The notes beneath the pieces are model-generated. The model worked only from the letters and a program-made list of their open reading frames with translations, did not search any database and was not told the DNA's origin. A DNA stretch of 64,000 bases. Origin: Deinococcus depolymerans. GTDB taxonomy: Bacteria > Deinococcota > Deinococci > Deinococcales > Deinococcaceae. Shown piece by piece: positions 51,676 through 64,000 of this stretch; position 1 is the first letter of the stretch, and every line of letters starts with the position of its first letter. The DNA is taken from the NCBI RefSeq assembly GCF_039522025.1, contig NZ_BAAADB010000022.1:1-64000 (forward strand). Direction: 5' to 3'. Position numbers and translations under genes: made by a program.

Positions 51676-52200
51676 TCAGGTGGCGGGTGGCGTTTCCGGG
51701 TCGGGGGTGACCTCGTGGGCGCGGCCGTCCGGTCCGATGAACAGGTGCGGCGCGCCGAAGGTGACGTTCAGCCGCAGGGTGTTCAGGTATGCCTGGAGGT
51801 TGGCGGGCATGTCACTGAGGGTGAAGGGGGTGCGGGGGGCGGCCACGAGGCGGTACACGCCCGCCCTGCCGGGAATGCGGTCGTACACGAACGCGCCGCG
51901 CCGCTGGGCGGGGGTCAGGTGCTCGTCGAACCCGCCGGCGGGGGCGTTGGGGTCCTCGGTTTCGGGGCGCACGTCGATCCAGACGTGCGTGCGTTCCAGC
52001 AGGCCCTCGCTCTGCAGGGCAGCTTCCGGCACGGTGTCGTCCCCGGCCGCGAGGAACTGCGCGACGTGGCCGCGCGTGTCGGCAGCGAACCAGTCGAATT
52101 CCACGTCCCGGATTTCCTCGCGGGTGATGACGACCTGCAGCAGTTCCTCCTGTGTCAGGGGGGTGCCGGTGCTGTCCGGGTCGGTGGGGGCGCGACTCAT
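51676..52200 (-). CDS. Hypothetical protein, 174 aa
   Basis: 174-aa soluble acidic protein without recognisable motif. The N-terminal part (EELLQVVITREEIRDVEFDW) looks helical; the middle has several Pro-rich loops. It starts at the ATG at 52200, with GGGAGG 9 nt upstream; the region immediately before is the pgm stop (52203-52205), so it is probably in an operon with pgm. Role unknown. Confidence 0.65.
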   Translation of the reverse strand: MSRAPTDPDSTGTPLTQEELLQVVITREEIRDVEFDWFAADTRGHVAQFLAAGDDTVPEAALQSEGLLERTHVWIDVRPETEDPNAPAGGFDEHLTPAQRRGAFVYDRIPGRAGVYRLVAAPRTPFTLSDMPANLQAYLNTLRLNVTFGAPHLFIGPDGRAHEVTPDPETPPAT

Positions 52201-52202
52201 GG

Positions 52203-53837
<1,635 letters not shown>

Positions 53838-53970
53838 GCCGCCCAGTGTACGGAGTGCGGCCCCCGTGCGGGCGCCTGCGGTAAGACAGCGTGAAGTGCC
53901 TTCCGGCAGCGGGACCTCCAGGTGACGGGTGACCCGGTCGCGGCAGCGGGCGGCTGCTACGCTGGGCGGC

Positions 53971-54081
53971 ATGAGGGAGTTCCTGAACGACTGGTGGCGG
54001 CTGCTGAAGCTGATCGTGGGGTCGCTGGCGATTCCGGTGGTGCTGTGGGGGTTGCTGGTGTGGGCGGGCGTCCTGAGGTAG
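53971..54081 (+). CDS. Small membrane protein, 36 aa
   Basis: 36-aa protein [20 protein letters not shown] followed by a hydrophobic stretch to VLR, i.e. an amphipathic, Trp-rich N-terminal part and one membrane helix. A TACGCT box ends 7 nt before the ATG, so a leaderless transcript is likely. It lies between the pgm and FBPase genes and is too short for ordinary ORF calls. No family recognised. Confidence is moderate because short ORFs arise by chance in high-GC DNA. Confidence 0.5.
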   Translation: MREFLNDWWRLLKLIVGSLAIPVVLWGLLVWAGVLR

Positions 54082-54198
54082 CTGCCGTGCTGAGGTAGCG
54101 GGTGGCCGGGGACCGCTCCCCCGGCGGGTGACACGAAGCAGGGGGGGGTGGAACCGCTCCCGGCGGCGGGTTCCGGTGACTCGTGTTACGTTCGGAGC

Positions 54199-55224
54199 AT
54201 GACGGCTAAACGGCACAAGGGCAGCGAGCGGAGCGCCGAGGGGCGCACGGACACCAATCATTTCGAGCATGCGCTGGTGCTGGAAACGGCGCGCGTCACC
54301 GAGGGCGCGGCACTGGCTGCCAGCCGCTTCATGGGCATGGGCGACAAGAACGCCGTGGACGGCGCCGGCACCGAGGCCATGCGCGAGCTGCTGAACTCGC
54401 TGGACATCCGCGGCACGGTCGTGATCGGTGAGGGCGAGATGGACGAGGCGCCCATGCTGTACATCGGCGAGAAGGTCGGCACCGGGCAGTACGAGGTGGA
54501 CATCGCCGTGGACCCGGTCGAGGGCACCAGCGTGACTGCCAAGGGCCTCCCGAACGGGCTGGCCGTGATTGCCCTGTCCGAACGGGGCGGGCTGATGCAC
54601 GCGCCGGACTGCTACATGGACAAGCTGGTCGTGCCGCCCCCCGCCGCCGGGAAGGTGAACCTGGACTGGCCGGTCGAGGCGAACCTGAACGTGCTGGCCC
54701 AGAGCCTGGAACGTGACGTGGACGACCTGATGATCACCATCCTGGACCGCGAGCGGCACGCGGACCTGATCCGGCAGGTACGGGCGACGGGCGCCCGCGT
54801 GAAACTGATCGGGGACGGCGACGTGGTCGCCAGCCTGCAGGTGGGCGTGCGCGGCACCGGCGTCCACGCGCTGATGGGGTCGGGCGGCGCGCCCGAGGGC
54901 GTGCTGTCGGCGGCGGCCATGAAGTGCCTGGGCGCGGAGATCCAGGGGCGATTCATCGCGGAGGACGACGCCATGCGTGAACGCTTCGCCTCGATGGGCG
55001 TGGACGAGAAGCGGGTGTACCGGACGAACGATCTCGCGCCGGGCCGGCAGATGGTGTTCAGCGCGACCGGCATCACGTACGGCGAGCTGCTGAGCGGCGT
55101 GCGCCGCTTCGGTGGTGGGGCCCGGACGCACACGCTGGTCATGGGGTACGCCACGCGGGTGGTGCGGTTCATCGACTCGGTTCACCTGGAGGACGACGGG
55201 GCGCGGGTGACGGTCCGGATCTGA
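54199..55224 (+). CDS. glpX: Fructose-1,6-bisphosphatase class II
   Basis: 341-aa GlpX-type phosphatase, removing phosphate from fructose-1,6-bisphosphate in gluconeogenesis. The pattern [20 protein letters not shown], then [15 protein letters not shown] (metal-binding acids) and VDPVEGT, is diagnostic of class II. The C-terminal part is complete. The ATG at 54199 was chosen over an upstream open frame because a TACGTT box ends 6 nt before it. It would direct carbon to glucose-6-phosphate next to pgm. Confidence 0.94.
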   Translation: MTAKRHKGSERSAEGRTDTNHFEHALVLETARVTEGAALAASRFMGMGDKNAVDGAGTEAMRELLNSLDIRGTVVIGEGEMDEAPMLYIGEKVGTGQYEVDIAVDPVEGTSVTAKGLPNGLAVIALSERGGLMHAPDCYMDKLVVPPPAAGKVNLDWPVEANLNVLAQSLERDVDDLMITILDRERHADLIRQVRATGARVKLIGDGDVVASLQVGVRGTGVHALMGSGGAPEGVLSAAAMKCLGAEIQGRFIAEDDAMRERFASMGVDEKRVYRTNDLAPGRQMVFSATGITYGELLSGVRRFGGGARTHTLVMGYATRVVRFIDSVHLEDDGARVTVRI

Positions 55225-55343
55225 TCTGCCGCGCGCGGCGCTTCCGGGCGGCTCGTCCTCTCCTCTGCCCTGTCTCTCCCCTGTTCACGGGACGGCCCTG
55301 CGCCCCCCCGTGACGGGGGAGGGTTCGTTGTGGCTGTCGATAG

Positions 55344-55391
55344 CTGGACTCCGATGGAGTGGCTGTTCAGGCTGTTCCCCCCGGGCGGAGA
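55344..55391 (+). repeat. Decayed dispersed repeat fragment
   Basis: TGGACTCCGATGGAGTGGCT followed by a degenerate arm ending CCGGGCGGAG resembles the first terminus and first hairpin of the repeat family, but the second half is missing. Identification is tentative. Confidence 0.4.
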
Positions 55392-55453
55392 CGGGTGGTA
55401 GGGGCACAGGTACCGGGTGAGAAAAGAGTAAACCAATGTTAAATACCTTGATG

Positions 55454-55482
55454 TTGAACTATTTTCCGGGGCTGCCTACACT
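55454..55482 (+). promoter_or_regulatory. wrbA promoter, near-consensus sigma-A type
   Basis: TTGAAC (-35, 55454-55459), a 17-nt spacer and TACACT (-10, 55477-55482), then 6 nt to the ATG at 55489. It lies in an AT-rich block of about 50 bp with TAAACCAATGTTAA just upstream (55429-55442), an imperfect inverted repeat that could bind a quinone- or redox-sensing regulator. Confidence 0.75.
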
Positions 55483-55488
55483 GCCCTC

Positions 55489-56103
<615 letters not shown>

Positions 56104-56119
56104 CCCACCCCCACACGAA

Positions 56120-56149
56120 CAGGCCCGCCGCGTTCAGCGTGCGGGCCTG
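56120..56149. terminator. Hairpin between wrbA and treS
   Basis: CAGGCCCGC (56120-56128) / GCGGGCCTG (56141-56149), 9 bp, 12-nt loop. It separates convergent wrbA and treS. No T-run. Confidence 0.7.
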
Positions 56150-56164
56150 CTGTGCGCTACGGGT

Positions 56165-57823
<1,659 letters not shown>

Positions 57824-57896
57824 GCCCCGCAGTGTAGTTCAGCGGGACGCTGGAAGCGCTGCCACGCTTGAGCAGGCCCCTGAACCCAGGCGCATG

Positions 57897-57928
57897 AAAA
57901 AAGGAACTTCACTGAAAGGTGAAGTTCC
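57897..57928 (-). terminator. Rho-independent terminator of tRNA-Gln
   Basis: Perfect 10-bp stem GGAACTTCAC (57903-57912) / GTGAAGTTCC (57919-57928), 6-nt loop, with TTTTTT on the minus strand (57897-57902). It lies 6 nt after the tRNA 3' end. Confidence 0.92.
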
Positions 57929-57934
57929 TGCTTC

Positions 57935-58008
57935 TGGCTGGGGCACTAGGACTCGAACCTAGATCGACAGTGTCAGAGACTGGTGTCCTGCCATTAGACG
58001 ATGCCCCA
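57935..58008 (-). tRNA. tRNA-Gln (CTG anticodon)
   Basis: Cloverleaf read on the minus strand: acceptor TGGGGCA with TGCCCCA, D-arm GTCTAATGGCAGGAC, anticodon loop CTCTGAC with anticodon CTG (57976-57974), T-arm CTAGGTTCGAGTCCTAG, discriminator G and an encoded CCA (57937-57935). The sequence follows the bacterial tRNA-Gln pattern closely. The outermost pair of the anticodon stem (27-43) is a C-T mismatch. A terminator follows immediately. Confidence 0.95.
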
Positions 58009-58179
58009 ACGGGGTGAAATCCCGACCGGTGTCGCTTCCGGCCGTCTTCCCTTGGGGGGAAGCGTGAGGGAGTATAGCCACACCCCAGGCGGTCCGTCAA
58101 GTCACCCCCCCGCAACTGCGTGCCAGTCCCGCCAGAGCGAACGCCGCCCGAGGCTCGCTGGACCGCGTATAGATCGCAG

Positions 58180-58208
58180 TTGCCGCCTTGGTCAGACTCT
58201 GGTACACT
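58180..58208 (+). promoter_or_regulatory. rpsA promoter
   Basis: TTGCCG (-35, 58180-58185), 17-nt spacer, TACACT (-10, 58203-58208). It gives a leader of about 107 nt before the rpsA ATG at 58322, long enough for S1 autoregulation of its own mRNA, which is known for E. coli rpsA; regulation here is inference. Confidence 0.75.
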
Positions 58209-58321
58209 GAGGTGTTGCCGCGCCGTATGCACCCCTGACCTCAGGGTCAGGCTTGCACGGAAGACAGGTATCAGGCTGGCGCGCCATCCGCAAGGAAGCG
58301 CGCCCAGGAGGACAGGAGTTC

Positions 58322-60040
<1,719 letters not shown>

Positions 60041-60086
60041 ACCGGGCAGCGCTCAGGCTACCCCTGAGCCGCCCCCCACCCTGAAA

Positions 60087-60131
60087 GCGAAGTCCCGGCA
60101 GACCCGAGAGGTCTACCGGGACTTCGCCTTT
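60087..60131 (+). terminator. Strong terminator after rpsA
   Basis: Outer 12-bp stem GCGAAGTCCCGG (60087-60098) / CCGGGACTTCGC (60116-60127), with a second stem AGACC (60100-60104) / GGTCT (60110-60114) inside and CTTTCT after. Confidence 0.92.
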
Positions 60132-60183
60132 CTCCTGCCGGGCGGCCCGCCCGGGGAACACCCCTGTCACCGGAGTCCATCTC

Positions 60184-60317
60184 ATACGGATTCCGTATGG
60201 TTCACTGACAACCCGGCAGGGCACCGGGTTGCCAACTCCACGTCCGGAACCCGTTTCTCTCCTACTCGCATCCGCTCGGATTGAATGGCTTTATAAGCCA
60301 TTCAATCGGAGTCCGTC
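60184..60317 (-). repeat. Dispersed palindromic repeat, copy 7
   Basis: Inverted-orientation copy: ATACGGATTCCGTATGG terminus, second hairpin CAACCCGG/CCGGGTTG fully paired, GTTTCTCTCCTACTCGCATC linker, first hairpin GATTGAATGGCTT/AAGCCATTCAATC, end GGAGTCCGTC. It follows rpsA but does not touch a stop codon. Confidence 0.88.
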
Positions 60318-60492
60318 TCATCAATGATGCGGGCACTTTTCAAGCGCCAGAGGGGACAAGCATGGAATACGTCTTCTGTAACGCCATTCCTGCTCACCCC
60401 CTCCCAGCCTCCCCCCTCAAGGGGGAGGGGTAAACACTGCGTGTTCATCGCTGGTCTGCAATGAAGGTATGAACCTGTCCGCACCATTGATC
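60318..60492. other. Intergenic spacer with a C/G-rich hairpin
   Basis: No gene seen. The stretch is less GC-rich than its surroundings and has a CCTCCCCC (60408-60415) / GGGGGAGG (60421-60428) hairpin with a short loop. It separates two dispersed repeat copies; nothing else recognised. Confidence 0.45.
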
Positions 60493-60664
60493 ATACGGAT
60501 TCCGTCTGATACGGACTCCGATTGTTTCTCCTACAATCCGGAAGTTCACCGGGTTGCCAACTCCACGTCCGGAACCCGCCCAGCTCCTTCTCTGCAGAGC
60601 AGCTCTCCGAGTCGCGTCCGCTCGGACCCAGCGGCTGTGCAAGCCATTCAATCGGAGTCCGTAT
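60493..60664 (-). repeat. Dispersed palindromic repeat, copy 8 (nested ends)
   Basis: Two element left ends follow each other: ATACGGATTCCGTCTG (60493) and ATACGGACTCCGATTG (60509), suggesting one terminus inserted beside or copied into another. The second hairpin is CAATCCGG...CCGGGTTG. The first hairpin is degenerate (CGGACCCAGCGGCTGTGCAAGCCATTCAATC region). It ends CGGAGTCCGTAT and sits just before ppk's 3' end. Confidence 0.85.
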
Positions 60665-60700
60665 CACCCCATCCGGCCAGCCTCTCCCTCTTCCTGCGGG

Positions 60701-62836
60701 TCAGGAAGGGTGGCGGGCCGCGGCGAAGGTCTGCTGCGCGCTGAAATCCCCGGGCAGCTTCTCGTACTCGCCGGACGGGTTCAGTTCCCAGGAGCCGCGC
60801 GTGTCGGCCCACTCGGTATCCAGGATGCTCAGGAACGTCTCGCGGTGCCGGTCGTCCAGGACGGGGGCGATCACCTCGACGCGGCGGTCCAGGTTGCGGC
60901 TCATCCAGTCGGCACTCCCGAAGTACACCTCGGGACTGCCAGCATTGCCGAACGCGAACACCCGCGCGTGCTCCAGGTAGCGGCCCAGCAGACTGCGCAC
61001 GCGGATGCTGGCCGACAGGCCGTTCACGCCGGGGCGCAGGCAGCACACGCCGCGGATGATCATCTCGACCCGCACGCCCGCCCCGGCCGCGCGGTACAGC
61101 GCGTCGATCATGCCGGGGTCGGTCAGCTGGTTGACCTTCACGCGCACCCAGGCGTCGAGTCCCGCGCGGGCATGGACCGCCTCGCGTTCCAGCAGCGCCT
61201 CCAGGCCGGGGCGGGCGGTGTCGGGCGCGACCAGCAGGTGCGTGTACTCGGCGGCGGCGTACCCGGTCAGGTGGTTGAACAGTTCCGCCACGTCCGCGCC
61301 CAGGTCCGGGTGCGCCGAGAGGAGGCTCAGGTCCGTGTACAGCCGCGCGGTCTTCGCGTTGTAGTTCCCGGTGCCGATGTGCACGTAGCGGCGCAGGCCG
61401 CCCGCCTCGCGCCGCACGACCATCGCGACCTTCGCGTGCGTTTTCAGGCCCGGCACGCCGTACACCACGTGCGCCCCGGCCCGCTCCAGTTTCCTGGCCC
61501 AGGAGATGTTGCGCTGCTCGTCGAATCGGGCCTTCAGTTCGATCAGGGCCACAACCTGCTTGCCGTTCTCGGCGGCGGTGCGCAGCGCGCCCAGCAGGCG
61601 CGGGTCGTCCCCGGTGCGGTACAGCGTCTGCTTGATCGCCAGCACCTGTGGGTCCCGGCTGGCTTCCTCGAGGAAGTCCAGGATGTTCGTGAACCCGTCG
61701 TAGGGGTGGTGCAGGATCACGTCGCCGCCGCGCAGCGTCTCGAAGATGCCGCTGTCCTCGTCACCGTCGAGGTCCGGGATGGCCGGCGCGTACGCCGGGT
61801 AGGACAGGTCCGGGCGGCTGACGGGCAGACCCATCAGGTCCGCGGTGCCCAGCGGGCCTTCCAGCAGGTAGATGTCCTCGGCGGCCAGGCGCAGCCGCGT
61901 CTGCAGGAACCCGATGATTCCGGGCGGCGTGTCCCGCATGACCTCCATCCGCACCGCCGACCCGAAGCGCCGCCGCCTGAGGCCGTCCTCGATGGTGGCG
62001 AGCAGGTCCTCGGCCTCCTCCTCCTCGAACTCGTAATCGGTGTTGCGGGTCACGCGGAAGGCGTGCGCGGCCAGCACCTGCCGGCCCTTGAACAGCTCCC
62101 CGATGTGCGCGGCGATCACGTCTTCAAGCAGCAGCAGCGCCTCCCCGACCACCACGATGCGGGGCAGCACGCCCACCGGCACCTTCACCCGCGCGAAATC
62201 CGGTTCCTCGCCGTTGCCAGCGTCCAGCAGCACCGCGAGGTTCAGGCTGAGGTTGCTGAGGTACGGGAACGGGTGGCTGGGGTCCACGACCAGCGGCGTC
62301 AGCACCGGCTGAATCTCCGCGAGGTAGTGTTCGTGCAGCTGCGCCCGCGCCCGCTTGCCCAGGTCATGCACCCGCGTGAGCTTCACGCCCTGTGCGTGCA
62401 GGTCCCGCAGGATCCGGCGGGTGGCCCGCTCGATCTCCCGCAGCATGCCCTGCGTGCGCTCCCTCACCAGTGCCAGCGTCTCACGCGGCTGTAACCCGTC
62501 CGGGCCGGGCGTGTTCACGCCCGCCGCGATCTGTCGGTGAATGCCGGCCACGCGCACCATGAAGAACTCGTCGAGGTTACTGCCGCAGATGGCGGTGTAC
62601 TTCAGGCGCTCCAGCAGCGGATTGCGTTCGTCGCGGGCCTCGGCCAGCACCCGCTCGTTGAAGGCCAGCCACGACAGCTCCCGGTTCAGGAATGGACTCT
62701 GCGTGTTCGCGACCGTGCTGTGTGTCCGCGTCTCCCCCACCCCGGCAGTGCGGTCGGCCGCCCGGCGGGGCCGCCGCGGGGTCGCGGAGGACGGAGGCTT
62801 GGTGGAACGCTCGGTGTTCTTGGGGGGCACAGTCAT
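60701..62836 (-). CDS. ppk: Polyphosphate kinase
   Basis: 711-aa PPK1 that builds inorganic polyphosphate from ATP. The N-domain starts FLNRELSWLAFNERVL. The catalytic His is in HIGTGNYN, preceded by GLKTHAKVAMVVRRE, and a second PLD-like motif appears near VYFGSADWMSRNLDRR. The N-terminal 46 residues (Thr/Pro/Arg-rich) are extra. The start at 62836 has AAGAGGAG upstream. Polyphosphate is linked to stress tolerance and Mn storage in Deinococcus-type cells, which is general knowledge. Confidence 0.95.
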   Translation of the reverse strand: MTVPPKNTERSTKPPSSATPRRPRRAADRTAGVGETRTHSTVANTQSPFLNRELSWLAFNERVLAEARDERNPLLERLKYTAICGSNLDEFFMVRVAGIHRQIAAGVNTPGPDGLQPRETLALVRERTQGMLREIERATRRILRDLHAQGVKLTRVHDLGKRARAQLHEHYLAEIQPVLTPLVVDPSHPFPYLSNLSLNLAVLLDAGNGEEPDFARVKVPVGVLPRIVVVGEALLLLEDVIAAHIGELFKGRQVLAAHAFRVTRNTDYEFEEEEAEDLLATIEDGLRRRRFGSAVRMEVMRDTPPGIIGFLQTRLRLAAEDIYLLEGPLGTADLMGLPVSRPDLSYPAYAPAIPDLDGDEDSGIFETLRGGDVILHHPYDGFTNILDFLEEASRDPQVLAIKQTLYRTGDDPRLLGALRTAAENGKQVVALIELKARFDEQRNISWARKLERAGAHVVYGVPGLKTHAKVAMVVRREAGGLRRYVHIGTGNYNAKTARLYTDLSLLSAHPDLGADVAELFNHLTGYAAAEYTHLLVAPDTARPGLEALLEREAVHARAGLDAWVRVKVNQLTDPGMIDALYRAAGAGVRVEMIIRGVCCLRPGVNGLSASIRVRSLLGRYLEHARVFAFGNAGSPEVYFGSADWMSRNLDRRVEVIAPVLDDRHRETFLSILDTEWADTRGSWELNPSGEYEKLPGDFSAQQTFAAARHPS

Positions 62837-63119
62837 GACTCCTCTTCAGTAGACGGGTGGGCAGTCAGGTGGGCGTCACCCGGCAGTGCGCCCACGGTCA
62901 TCTCCCGCATTAGAGCATCTGTCCGGAGGAAGGCGTCGGGCAACCGGGCTCCGCCGGCGGCCTTCCTCCCCCCGGAGGTGGCCTTCCCTGCGCTCACACC
63001 GGTCCGCCAGGGGGGGTGGCGCCAGCGACCCGGCGTTCCCCCCCCGGAGTGAAGGACTGGGCGAGTCGCTGCGCCCGGACTGAAGGGTTTTCGCGAACCC
63101 CTGAACCGGAATCCGTCTC
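62837..63119. other. Intergenic region between ppk and fabF with a 10-bp hairpin
   Basis: No gene seen. GGAGGAAGGC (62925-62934) pairs perfectly with GCCTTCCTCC (62960-62969) and may terminate the fabF transcript or form part of the ppk leader. A stray repeat terminus (GGAATCCGTCTC) occurs at about 63108-63119. No -35/-10 pair is certain. Confidence 0.5.
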
Positions 63120-63253
63120 ATACGGACTCCGATTGAATGGGCTGGAAAGCCCGTTCAATCCGAGCGAAGCGAGGAGGAGCTGGGCGGGTTCCGGACGTGG
63201 CGTTGACAACCCGGTGCCCTGACGGGTTGTCAGCGAAACAGACGGAATCCGTG
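63120..63253 (+). repeat. Dispersed palindromic repeat, copy 9
   Basis: Full-length copy. First hairpin GATTGAATGGGCT/AAGCCCGTTCAATC, linker GAGCGAAGCGAGGAGGAGC, second hairpin CAACCCG/CGGGTTG, terminus GGAATCCGTG. The right end touches the TGA stop (TCA on plus at 63254-63256) of fabF. Confidence 0.88.
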
Positions 63254-64000
63254 TCAGGCGCGTTTGAACAGCAGCGCGGCGTTCTGCCCGCCGAACGCGA
63301 AGGAGTTGCTCAGCGCGTACTCGACCTGCACCTCGCGGGCACCTTCCGGGATGTAGTCGAGGTCGAGTTCCGGGTCGGGGTCGGTCAGGTTGATGGTGGG
63401 CGGCAGGATGCCGTCCCGCAGCGCCTGGGCGACGGCGATGGCCTCGATGGCGCCGGCCGCGCCGAGCAGGTGACCGGTCATGCTCTTGGTGGAACTGACG
63501 GCCAGCTTGTGCGCGTGGTCACCGAACACGTGCTTGATGCCCTGCGTCTCGTGCAGGTCGTTGAAGTGCGTGCTGGTGCCGTGCGCGTTGATGTACCCGA
63601 CCTGCTCGGGGTTCACGCCGGCGGTCTTCAGGGCCATGCGCATGGCGACCTGCGCGCCGCGTCCCTCGGGGGCGGGCGTGGTGATGTGGTGCGCGTCGGC
63701 GCTGGTGCCGTACCCGACGATCTCGGCGTAGATGGTCGCGCCGCGCGCCACGGCCTTCTCGTACTCCTCGAGGATCACGACGCCCGCACCCTCGCCGAGC
63801 ACGAAACCGTCGCGGGTGGCGCTGAACGGGCGACTGGCCCGCTGGGGGTCGTCGTTGCGGGTGGACAGGGCCTTCATGTTCGAGAACCCGCCGATGGCGA
63901 TGGGCGTGATGGCGGCCTCGCTGCCCCCGGCGATCATGGTGTCCGCGAGGCCCAGCTGGATGTACCGGGCGGCGTCACCGATGGCACCGGTGCCGGTGGC
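63254..64000 (-). CDS. fabF: Beta-ketoacyl-ACP synthase II (partial, 5' end outside)
   Basis: The last 248 codons of a KAS II condensing enzyme. The catalytic His pair is visible: [11 protein letters not shown] (first His) and [18 protein letters not shown] (Lys and second His), followed by [15 protein letters not shown]. The nucleophilic Cys region lies beyond the window edge. The enzyme extends fatty acids in FAS II. The TGA stop adjoins a dispersed repeat. The product name is secure, KAS I versus II less so. Confidence 0.9.
   Translation of the reverse strand, partial: ATGTGAIGDAARYIQLGLADTMIAGGSEAAITPIAIGGFSNMKALSTRNDDPQRASRPFSATRDGFVLGEGAGVVILEEYEKAVARGATIYAEIVGYGTSADAHHITTPAPEGRGAQVAMRMALKTAGVNPEQVGYINAHGTSTHFNDLHETQGIKHVFGDHAHKLAVSSTKSMTGHLLGAAGAIEAIAVAQALRDGILPPTINLTDPDPELDLDYIPEGAREVQVEYALSNSFAFGGQNAALLFKRA

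Overview
The window is a high-GC, gene-dense bacterial chromosome segment that fits the genus Deinococcus. Supporting signs are a TreY/TreZ pair plus a TreS of the D. radiodurans type, a TrpRS resembling the D. radiodurans TrpRS II, futalosine hydrolase (menaquinone by the futalosine route), many genes with a TANNNT -10 box 5-8 nt before the start codon (the leaderless pattern described in Deinococcus), and dispersed small non-coding repeats. No prophage, CRISPR array or intact insertion sequence was seen. This is core chromosome with small accessory patches.

Layout. 1-8.6 kb: DUF2721 membrane protein, a small secreted protein, a class I/II aminotransferase, exonuclease III and a giant RNase R (1448 aa) with long basic tails behind a structured leader. 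8.7-13.4 kb: treZ-treY, coupled by a GTGA overlap. 13.5-19.4 kb: BI-1-like membrane protein, secreted DUF3298-like protein, metallophosphoesterase, GNAT acetyltransferase, two DoxX-type proteins and a thiolase with a palindromic operator on its -10 box. 19.4-23.3 kb: accessory patch with a SUKH (SMI1/KNR4) gene between 36-bp direct repeats, a beta-lactamase-fold hydrolase, an ankyrin protein and a disordered protein. 23.5-30.9 kb: Rieske protein, VOC dioxygenase-like protein, fructosamine kinase family, a large membrane protein, prs and a CrtI-like oxidoreductase. 31-34.7 kb: dnaJ, trpS behind a complete Trp-Trp attenuator, and tdh. 34.8-44.8 kb: small membrane protein, mqnB, SDR, tatA-tatC, lgt, glmU, MFS exporter, rnhA, PIG-L deacetylase. 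44.9-55.2 kb: SRPBCC protein, topA-cupin-thioesterase operon, DUF218 protein, murJ, pgm, class II FBPase. 55.4-64 kb: wrbA, treS, tRNA-Gln, rpsA, ppk and the 3' part of fabF.

How the genes fit together. Trehalose can be made from maltooligosaccharides (TreY then TreZ) or from maltose (TreS); Pgm and FBPase sit on the connecting sugar-phosphate routes. GlmU, MurJ, Lgt and TatAC form an envelope-biogenesis set. RNase R, S1, TrpRS, tRNA-Gln, DnaJ and TopA are information and proteostasis genes.

Most notable observations: (i) a ribosome-mediated attenuator upstream of trpS, with an 18-codon leader peptide holding adjacent Trp codons; (ii) a family of about 135-170 bp palindromic repeats (nine copies plus two decayed) whose ends repeatedly abut stop codons exactly and whose stems show compensatory changes; (iii) the SUKH gene flanked by direct repeats; (iv) a sigma4-like helix-turn-helix tail on TopA; (v) RGRKPR-rich tails on RNase R.
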